A DNA stretch of 5,793 bases from Aquificaceae bacterium. Its GTDB lineage: Bacteria; Aquificota; Aquificia; Aquificales; Aquificaceae. The notes under the pieces were generated by a model, which was not told the DNA's origin, did no database searches, and saw nothing but the letters and a program-made list of their open reading frames with translations. The position numbers and the translations under genes are program-made. Each line of letters starts with the position of its first letter. Positions within the stretch are counted from its first letter, which is position 1. Location: NCBI GenBank assembly GCA_025057245.1, contig JANWYC010000073.1, positions 1 to 5,793 on the forward strand. The letters run 5' to 3'. This document shows, piece by piece, positions 1 to 4,817 of the stretch.

Positions 1-925
1 CGCTGCCTTCCTTCTTTAAGAAGGCTCCTACTATCATAGAGCTTCCCCCATTTAGCACCTTCTTTAAAAAATCTTTCCAATCCTCCATCAACTTTTGGAG
101 AGTGGTGTCTTCAAGGGCAATTAGGAGAAGCTCTTGGAATTCTTTTAATTCTCTGTTCTTTTTGTTAATGTAATATTCAAGGTCTTCTTTGAGCTTTTCT
201 TTGCTCATTCCTTCAAGAATGTCTTCCCAGAGTTTTTGTTTAGTTTTCTCTTCCCTCCTATAGAAACTCACTCTTGATATAACTACTGCGTTCATGAACT
301 TGTCAAACTCCACAGGTAAGAGGTAAAAGAACATTCTGGAAAGTGGATATTCGCTATAAGCGTCGGGTAGAGCTTCTTCAACGATTTGCGTAAACTCCTC
401 TACTCTGTCAAGGTATTCCCTCACCCACGAGTTTTTGGAAAGTCTTTTCCACTCCTGAAGAAGTTTCTTTCTGAGTTCCCATATTAACCTCCTGTTTAGC
501 TCGGCATCTTCGTAATTTTTTATGCGGAGGAAAACGAGCCCGGAATACCTTTCCATATCCGAAGGCTTGGCGGGGGCGAGGTTGTAGATGTTAAACTTTT
601 TGTCTTGTGAGAATCTGAAAAAGCTCAGGGGTTTTTCTCTCTTTACTAACCTAAATGGCTTTTGCCAGCGTATTAAGAGCTCCTTTTTGTAGAGGGCATC
701 TCCAGCTGGTTTGTAGTTTTTATCCCTAAGGAACTTTGCGAACTCTTCGTAGGCATCTTTATCTTTCCTTATTACTTTCTTAACTATCTTAGCCATACCA
801 TCTAAGTAGCTTTCCACATTGTTGAAAAAAAGACCGCCGCAGACAAACTTGTCTTCTCCTACAAGTTCTGCATTAGCAAAGCTGTCAAGTCTATCTTCCC
901 ATTCTTTTCCCACAAACTCTTTCAT
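1..925 (-). CDS. Uncharacterised protein coupled to the upstream nuclease-helicase (partial; C-terminus beyond the left edge)
   Basis: An open frame of 308 codons reads from an ATG at 925 to the window edge without a stop, so the C-terminus is missing. I do not recognise the family. The start is well supported: AGGAGGAG lies 5 nt upstream, and the ATG overlaps the stop of the upstream gene as ATGA. The protein is soluble-looking, charged and mostly helical, with no signal peptide, membrane segment, Walker A or obvious nuclease motif. Visible landmarks are CGGLFFNNVESYLDG near residues 29-43, an aromatic/proline stretch FNIYNLAPAKPSDMERYSG (111-129), an amphipathic Arg/Lys helix around 145-164, and a coiled-coil-prone Lys/Glu region around 228-292. 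The visible part ends in a Gly-Ser turn and a hydrophobic strand (NGGSSMIVGAF, 292-302), suggesting a new domain begins at the cut. The tight coupling implies a role together with the nuclease-helicase, perhaps as a binding or specificity subunit. A Cas8-like large subunit was considered, but no motif supports it. Confidence 0.88.
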   Translation of the reverse strand, partial: MKEFVGKEWEDRLDSFANAELVGEDKFVCGGLFFNNVESYLDGMAKIVKKVIRKDKDAYEEFAKFLRDKNYKPAGDALYKKELLIRWQKPFRLVKREKPLSFFRFSQDKKFNIYNLAPAKPSDMERYSGLVFLRIKNYEDAELNRRLIWELRKKLLQEWKRLSKNSWVREYLDRVEEFTQIVEEALPDAYSEYPLSRMFFYLLPVEFDKFMNAVVISRVSFYRREEKTKQKLWEDILEGMSKEKLKEDLEYYINKKNRELKEFQELLLIALEDTTLQKLMEDWKDFLKKVLNGGSSMIVGAFLKKEGS

Positions 926-3900
926 TGTTGCTCCTCCTGGAGGTTTTTAATAAACTCTATGGGGAACTTAGCAAACCTTCCGCTAAGCACCTCTCTATAA
1001 GGATAATCCTCGCCAAGAGGTATCACTGCATATTCTTTAACATTGGCTGTATAGCACCGAGTTCTGAGTTGGAGTCTACCGCCTAAGGTCAAAGCTCCGC
1101 CTCTTCCCACCCTGCTTCCGAGGATGAATTTTAGTTCTCTGTCTTTATTTTCGTCCAACACATGGTTTACAAAAATCCAAGAATAAACAGGGAGCAGGAA
1201 TGTGGTTGCGTAGCTTTCTTTCGTTACATCTTTTAGAAAGTTTTCTATTTCCCTTACCCTATCTTCGTTATGCTCTTTTAGAATTTCCTTAAGAGTTTGC
1301 TGATTTTCAAGTGGTTTTGAGTTCAACAATTTTTCTATGGTGCGTCTTTTTTCATTATCGAAGGAGATTTGCAAATTCCCCTCTATGATTAAGTATGGAT
1401 GGTAATATTGGTATTTTGAATTGTCTATTTTAGAAGGCACATCGTTGGTATACAGATTTACAGCAGAGTAGAGGTTTTTGAGCACTATCTGGATTAACTG
1501 GGCAACTTTATTCCGCCTCGTGTTTTCTATTAGCTGAATATCCTCCAAGAAAGTGACTATGCTCTCAAAGGTGTTTACCCTGTTTGGTCTAAAGGTGGTG
1601 TCATGCTGAGCAGGGACTGGAACCAGCACCTTCCCTTCCGCCCTCTTGAGAAACTGCTTTACTATCTTCGAAACTACATGGTCAAGAAGGAGTTTCTGCC
1701 TTAGGTGCTCCCTTCTGTAGAGAAGTTTTACGAGGTCTTTATCCTTGAACTCTACCACATTTAGGAGGTTTTCTATTACATCGTCTTTTTCTTCTTGCAA
1801 TATATATACGAGGTGCAGGTGCTTCGTCCTTCTTTCTGTTTCCCTGTCTCCCCTTGCCCTGGATATTGCTTGAAGAATTTCCACCAAGTTTTGCTCTATA
1901 CCCCAGTCGCTTATGAGGATGTATATGTAGTCCACAGGTTTGTAGGGTCTGCTAAAGTCCAAACCTCTCGACACTGCAGAAGTGCCTATTATTACATCCT
2001 CTTTTCCTTCATTTATGTCCCTCTGGCTCTTCTTTGAGCTTGCCGTAACTGTCAAAGTGGATATACCATCGCTTTCAAGAGCTCTTGCCAAATAGGTAAT
2101 TACCTCCTTGTCCTGTACAAATACAAAAGCTGAGCTACTTTTGTCTTTAAATGTCTGTTTTATGTAGGTCGTTAAGGAACTTACTATATCTTCTTTGTCT
2201 TTGACATCTTTGAGGATTTTTTTGTAAAGAAGGAGCTCCTTTGCCGGGTAGCCGTGTTTTGCACACATACTAAGGCTTATACCTTCAAAGTTAGTATGGC
2301 ACTCTTCTTCAAAAGAGCACAAAATTATAGAATCTGGCACTACCTTATATTCCTTAAATTCCTTTAAAAGTCTGTCCAGAAGGGAGGGAGAGTAACCGTT
2401 AGCATCGAAAAGATATAGATTTGCTATTCCACCCTTTTTTTGCACTTGTTTGAGCAATTCAAGAAGCTCTCTTATGGCAAAAAGACCATTTCTATAGCCG
2501 AAAAATTCATCAAGTATGAAGTGAAGTTGGTATTTGTCAAGGACTATGGGTCTTAGTAGCTGCTTAAGGTGCTCGACAGTGCTACCAAGGCCAGTTTCTA
2601 CAAGAGCTTGAATTGTGGCAAAAGACCATATTTGTCTGTATTTTTCTTCTTTTACTGCACCCATTACTGCTTCTACTGTCCTTTTCAGAATACCCTTTTT
2701 ACCATCTACATCCTCAAAGCCTTGTCCTGTGTGTCTTTTTAATTTGCTTTTCGAAGGAGCGCTTCTTTCATATACGAGCTTTATATCTCCAAAATCTGAA
2801 CTTTTTAACTTTTCCAATTCTTTTTCTATTAGCCTTAGTCTTGTAGCCATGTATAGGACTATGTGTTTGCCTTGGCTGTTTAGTATCAGTTCTCTCGTTC
2901 CAGAGGTTTTTCCACCTCCAGCTGAATGTAGAAGGGCTATGGCTTTGCAACTTTCTTCTTTTTTCATAAATTCTCCAAGTTTTCTCCTAACATCTTTCCT
3001 AACCTCTTCTATAGAGTCTGTGCTTATCTTTGCAGGCTCTTTCTCCCTTAGCTCCATTTCTTGGAGGAGTTCTTCTATCTCTTTTGAAAGTTTATCTCTT
3101 ACTCTTTCTCTTCTTGCAAGTCTTACACTTGCAGTTTTGTCAAGAAGGTCTAAAGAAGGCTCAGCTTCTTTTAGTTTTTTATATAACTCTTTTGCTTGGA
3201 CGCTAATCTGTTGTAGTCTGTTCTTGGAAAAGTCTTTAAGATAAAACCTTACTCTATAAGATTCAGGTATTGGGTATATAAGTTCGAAGCATACCTCTTT
3301 GGTATTTACATTCTCCACCTGCATGAGGTAGTCGGTAGAATAGCAAATTAGCTGGGAAAGCCCTTTTATCTCCATAAATACTTCTTCCATATCCTCGAGG
3401 GCGTCTCTGACCTTTAGAAAATTTTCAACAAAAGAGAAAAAGTCTAACTCACCTACTGATATGTTTACTGGAACGCCGAAGTTTACAACGGGCAACCGAG
3501 GAATGTCTGAATCGTCTCTAAGGGGCACGCCTTCTGTAAGAAGTTTTCTTATCCAAGAGGCTGAACCGGCAAGTTTGAAGTCCACAAAGTGTAGAGTGTT
3601 CATGTGTTTAAAAACAAGGTCAGCGTTTTTCCAAACTATCTCATAAGATTCCTCGCCGAGCTCGCACCAAACTAACTCTGCTTCTTTGTGACTTTGCCCG
3701 TATAGCCTGCCGGAATAAAGACCTATTAGAAATAGTATCTTTGTGTATTTTTCTTCTGCTACTTCGTGGTCTATGTAGGTGCCTATCTTTTCCCAGCGTT
3801 CTGTGGGTTTTTTGAGCTTCTCGATTAGGTAGGACTCGACCCCTTCTTTCAGTAGAGCTTCAAAAAAAGTTTTCCTAAAGCCTTCAACCCTTGATGGCTC

Positions 3901-3972
3901 CATTTCCTCTAAAAGCCCTATCTTGAAAGCGCCTTCAAAGACATAGCCCAGTTTACTACTTAGGTATCTCAT
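922..3972 (-). CDS. RecB-like PD-(D/E)XK nuclease fused to an SF2 helicase (putative)
   Basis: This complete 1016-aa protein starts at ATG 3972, behind AAAAGGAGG with 6-nt spacing. Residues ~60-215 resemble a RecB/Cas4-type nuclease: IGTYIDHEVAE (63-73) recalls the G-x-x-x-H motif, NADLVF (D118) and HFVDFK (D131, K133) form the D...D-x-K metal site, and QLICY (Q207-Y211) fits QxxxY. A charged, coiled-coil-prone linker covers ~250-340. The SF2 core follows: Walker A SAGGGKTS (350-357, K355), a motif Ia-like strand (371-379), motif II ILDEFF (D488, E489), FVFVQ (616-620), motif V IIGTSAVSRGLDFS (661-674) and motif VI QAISRARGDR (701-710, arginines 705 and 707). Residues ~740-1016 are unassigned, with a Gly/Arg-rich patch (952-973). 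The predicted activity is ATP-driven DNA or RNA translocation with cleavage, in the cytoplasm. Motif II is not DEAD/DEAH and motif VI is not Cas3-like. The ATPase call is firm, the nuclease call is probable, and the biological role is unknown. Confidence 0.9.
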   Translation of the reverse strand: MRYLSSKLGYVFEGAFKIGLLEEMEPSRVEGFRKTFFEALLKEGVESYLIEKLKKPTERWEKIGTYIDHEVAEEKYTKILFLIGLYSGRLYGQSHKEAELVWCELGEESYEIVWKNADLVFKHMNTLHFVDFKLAGSASWIRKLLTEGVPLRDDSDIPRLPVVNFGVPVNISVGELDFFSFVENFLKVRDALEDMEEVFMEIKGLSQLICYSTDYLMQVENVNTKEVCFELIYPIPESYRVRFYLKDFSKNRLQQISVQAKELYKKLKEAEPSLDLLDKTASVRLARRERVRDKLSKEIEELLQEMELREKEPAKISTDSIEEVRKDVRRKLGEFMKKEESCKAIALLHSAGGGKTSGTRELILNSQGKHIVLYMATRLRLIEKELEKLKSSDFGDIKLVYERSAPSKSKLKRHTGQGFEDVDGKKGILKRTVEAVMGAVKEEKYRQIWSFATIQALVETGLGSTVEHLKQLLRPIVLDKYQLHFILDEFFGYRNGLFAIRELLELLKQVQKKGGIANLYLFDANGYSPSLLDRLLKEFKEYKVVPDSIILCSFEEECHTNFEGISLSMCAKHGYPAKELLLYKKILKDVKDKEDIVSSLTTYIKQTFKDKSSSAFVFVQDKEVITYLARALESDGISTLTVTASSKKSQRDINEGKEDVIIGTSAVSRGLDFSRPYKPVDYIYILISDWGIEQNLVEILQAISRARGDRETERRTKHLHLVYILQEEKDDVIENLLNVVEFKDKDLVKLLYRREHLRQKLLLDHVVSKIVKQFLKRAEGKVLVPVPAQHDTTFRPNRVNTFESIVTFLEDIQLIENTRRNKVAQLIQIVLKNLYSAVNLYTNDVPSKIDNSKYQYYHPYLIIEGNLQISFDNEKRRTIEKLLNSKPLENQQTLKEILKEHNEDRVREIENFLKDVTKESYATTFLLPVYSWIFVNHVLDENKDRELKFILGSRVGRGGALTLGGRLQLRTRCYTANVKEYAVIPLGEDYPYREVLSGRFAKFPIEFIKNLQEEQQ
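931..938 (-). promoter_or_regulatory. Shine-Dalgarno of the downstream operon gene, embedded in the end of the helicase gene
   Basis: On the minus strand AGGAGGAG lies 5 nt before the ATG at 925. These bases also encode part of the C-terminal LQEEQQ of the nuclease-helicase. With the ATGA stop/start overlap at 925-922, this is the classic arrangement for reinitiation by ribosomes ending the upstream gene, and it fixes the start of the second gene. Confidence 0.85.
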
Positions 3973-3978
3973 TTAACG

Positions 3979-3987
3979 CCTCCTTTT
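3979..3987 (-). promoter_or_regulatory. Shine-Dalgarno of the nuclease-helicase gene
   Basis: The minus strand reads AAAAGGAGG, then CGTTAA, then the ATG at 3972-3970. This is an almost ideal anti-SD complement at 6-nt spacing. It supports this ATG as the true start and predicts strong initiation when the gene is transcribed. Confidence 0.85.
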
Positions 3988-3998
3988 AGCAAAAACTT

Positions 3999-4027
3999 TG
4001 TATAAATTGAAAAATAAGTAAAAACTT
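3999..4027 (-). promoter_or_regulatory. Weak candidate promoter of the nuclease-helicase operon
   Basis: On the minus strand a TATACA (4004-3999) could be a -10 box. At 17-bp spacing the -35 position reads AAGTTT, a poor match. A start near 3992 would give a leader of about 20 nt carrying the Shine-Dalgarno. In such AT-rich DNA a TATACA arises easily, so this is only the best-placed candidate, not a firm call. Confidence 0.27.
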
Positions 4028-4170
4028 CTAAAAAACCTTAAGCTAAAAGTCTTTAAGTGCTAACTTCCAGCTCAAATAGATTGCTAAAACTTGCACTCTC
4101 ATATTTTAACGCATAAAATTTTTAAAATCAAGCTATTTGGAGTCATAGTAAGACTGTAAAGCAGGTAATA

Positions 4171-4185
4171 GCTAAAGCCTTTAGC
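4171..4185. repeat. Perfect 7-bp palindrome GCTAAAG-C-CTTTAGC
   Basis: The 15 bases GCTAAAGCCTTTAGC form a perfect dyad around a single central base. The symmetry and near-zero loop suit a dimeric DNA-binding protein site better than an RNA hairpin. It lies about 200 bp upstream of the nuclease-helicase start. A chance origin is possible. Confidence 0.35.
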
Positions 4186-4275
4186 CTAATGTCTATGTTG
4201 CTAATATCACCTTCTTAAATATGCGAGAATTTTTTAAAAAGTTAGTTATAATTATCCGCATGATTCTTTACAAAA

Positions 4276-4290
4276 TTACTTTCTAAGTAA
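4276..4290. repeat. Small inverted repeat TTACTT-TCT-AAGTAA
   Basis: Two perfect 6-bp arms flank a 3-nt centre. The arms are AT-rich, so any hairpin would be weak. It is flanked by two copies of ACAAAATT (4270-4277 and 4300-4307). This may be an operator half-site arrangement or simply chance in AT-rich DNA. Confidence 0.22.
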
Positions 4291-4321
4291 AATTAGTAGA
4301 CAAAATTCATAAGGTAATAAG

Positions 4322-4350
4322 TTGAAAAAATACAAAGTTTTAGGTTATAA
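4322..4350 (+). promoter_or_regulatory. Candidate sigma-70-type promoter (TTGAAA, 17 bp, TTATAA)
   Basis: TTGAAA (4322-4327) and TTATAA (4345-4350) are separated by exactly 17 bp, the best hexamer pair I found in the intergenic region. A plus-strand transcript would start near 4357. No open reading frame follows: the ATG at 4359 meets a stop after three codons. If real, the promoter would drive a short RNA that includes the inverted repeat at 4394-4432, or a long dapL leader. Confidence 0.3.
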
Positions 4351-4393
4351 CATCCACCATGGAAAACTCTTGAAAAGTAGTTAAAATCTTTAA

Positions 4394-4432
4394 TATTCCT
4401 TTTATTTTACACATGAAATACGAAAAGGAATA
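4394..4432. repeat. 10-bp inverted repeat with an inner stem (hairpin)
   Basis: TATTCCTTTT (4394-4403) and AAAAGGAATA (4423-4432) are perfect complements. Inside, ATTTT (4404-4408) can pair with GAAAT (4415-4419, one U-G) around the loop ACACAT, leaving a 3-nt bulge. Neither strand has a clear U-run after the stem, so it is not a textbook terminator. It overlaps the end of the doubtful minus-strand ORF (stop at 4409-4407). It could be a weak terminator for that strand or a protein-binding dyad. Confidence 0.42.
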
Positions 4433-4619
4433 AATCAAATGAATGCTTGAGATAATATATTTGAATCCCGCCTCGTTCTATTTTCTTTTCTGCTTTATTG
4501 TCTTTTTTCTCTCGTCCCCTATTTTTCTCAAGTAGCTCAGTGAGTGTGTTTATTAGTGCTACATACTCTTCCTTCTTAAATACTCTTGTTCTTTTTCTTT
4601 CCGGTTTTCTTCGTAACAA
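4407..4619 (-). pseudogene. Doubtful 70-codon ORF or gene remnant, Lys/Arg/Glu-rich
   Basis: This frame opens with TTG, has a stop codon immediately before it and shows no Shine-Dalgarno, unlike both operon genes. The N-terminal two thirds look protein-like: a basic start (LRRKPERKRTR), then an amphipathic helix (KKEEYVALINTLTELLEKN, about residues 15-33) and a Lys/Glu tail. The last 20 or so residues (YYLKHSFDLFLFVFHV) look like translated non-coding DNA. The minus strand here is strongly purine-rich, as coding strands of this window are. I think it is more likely the decayed end of a former minus-strand gene than an active one. A chance ORF is the other option. No family is recognised. Confidence 0.25.
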
Positions 4620-4731
4620 CTATGCTAAGGTTTATGCTCCCCGTGCCTATGGAATTTAGATTTTTTATATAATAACCCCTTACGCATTTTTAGTCTTCTG
4701 TATTTTAGCTGATTCTAAATTAAGCAGCGCC

Positions 4732-4774
4732 CACCCCATGGGTTAATAGTCTATGACTTAAAAAGTGAGGGGTG
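4732..4774. repeat. Inverted repeat CACCCC/GGGGTG upstream of dapL
   Basis: CACCCC (4732-4737) is complementary to GGGGTG (4769-4774). The 31-nt interior includes a small AGTC-TAT-GACT hairpin and a CCCATGGG palindrome that overlaps the left arm. The G+C arms stand out in AT-rich DNA. The right arm ends about 30 bp before the presumed -10 of dapL, so it lies at or just upstream of the -35 region. That suits an operator or a relic of an element end. No U-run follows, so it is not an intrinsic terminator. Confidence 0.38.
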
Positions 4775-4780
4775 AATTGG

Positions 4781-4811
4781 TTGTAAATGTGACTCCGTTT
4801 TGTGATACAAT
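4781..4811 (+). promoter_or_regulatory. Probable dapL promoter with extended -10, abutting the start codon
   Basis: TACAAT (4806-4811) is preceded by TGA (4803-4805), giving the TGn-TACAAT extended -10 pattern. The nearest -35-like hexamer is TTGTAA (4781-4786) at a long 19-bp spacing, and the extended -10 may make up for this. Counting 7 bases past the hexamer puts the transcription start at 4818, the A of the dapL ATG. The promoter therefore predicts a leaderless mRNA, in keeping with the lack of any Shine-Dalgarno there. Confidence 0.55.
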
Positions 4812-4817
4812 TCAAAA

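Larger units (their letters stand above)
3988..4817. other. Long AT-rich intergenic region between divergent genes
   Basis: About 845 bp separate the minus-strand operon start (3972) from dapL (4818). The stretch is visibly more AT-rich than the genes on either side and has frequent stops in all frames, apart from the doubtful 70-codon frame at 4407-4619. It contains small palindromes (4171-4185, 4276-4290), two larger inverted repeats (4394-4432, 4732-4774) and TATAAT-like hexamers with poor -35 partners. I see no tRNA, rRNA, regularly spaced CRISPR repeat, riboswitch consensus or U-run intrinsic terminator in it. Such a gap is long for a compact thermophile genome and could mark an insertion point or decayed genes. 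Confidence 0.8.

Noticed and set aside
1..925. Assignment of the second operon gene as a Cas8-like large subunit
   Set aside because: Size and helical character would fit, but no zinc-finger cysteines or recognisable Cas8 blocks are seen and the protein is cut. The family is left open.
1795..2037. 80-codon plus-strand frame inside the helicase gene
   Set aside because: Antisense shadow of motif V/VI coding sequence, with no start signal and no protein-like pattern.
2615..3244. 209-codon plus-strand open frame opposite the helicase gene
   Set aside because: It lies wholly inside the nuclease-helicase gene on the other strand. It is Ser/Leu/Phe-rich, as expected for the complement of a Lys/Glu-rich gene, and has no ribosome binding site. 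It is a shadow.
922..3972. Assignment of the large protein as Cas3
   Set aside because: It has no HD nuclease motif, motif II and motif VI differ from Cas3, and no cas gene or array is visible nearby.
4680..4739. Tiny minus-strand ORFs of 19 and 20 codons (4739-4680 and 4687-4625)
   Set aside because: They are too short, lack a Shine-Dalgarno and overlap each other in different frames. They are kept only as possible traces of a decayed gene.
4732..4774. Dyad read as an intrinsic terminator
   Set aside because: The arms are separated by 31 nt and no U-run follows on either strand.
3973..4817. Possible CRISPR array or leader in the AT-rich spacer
   Set aside because: No repeat of 20-40 bases recurs. 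The short shared words (ACAAAATT, GCTAAA) are irregularly spaced and typical of AT-rich DNA.
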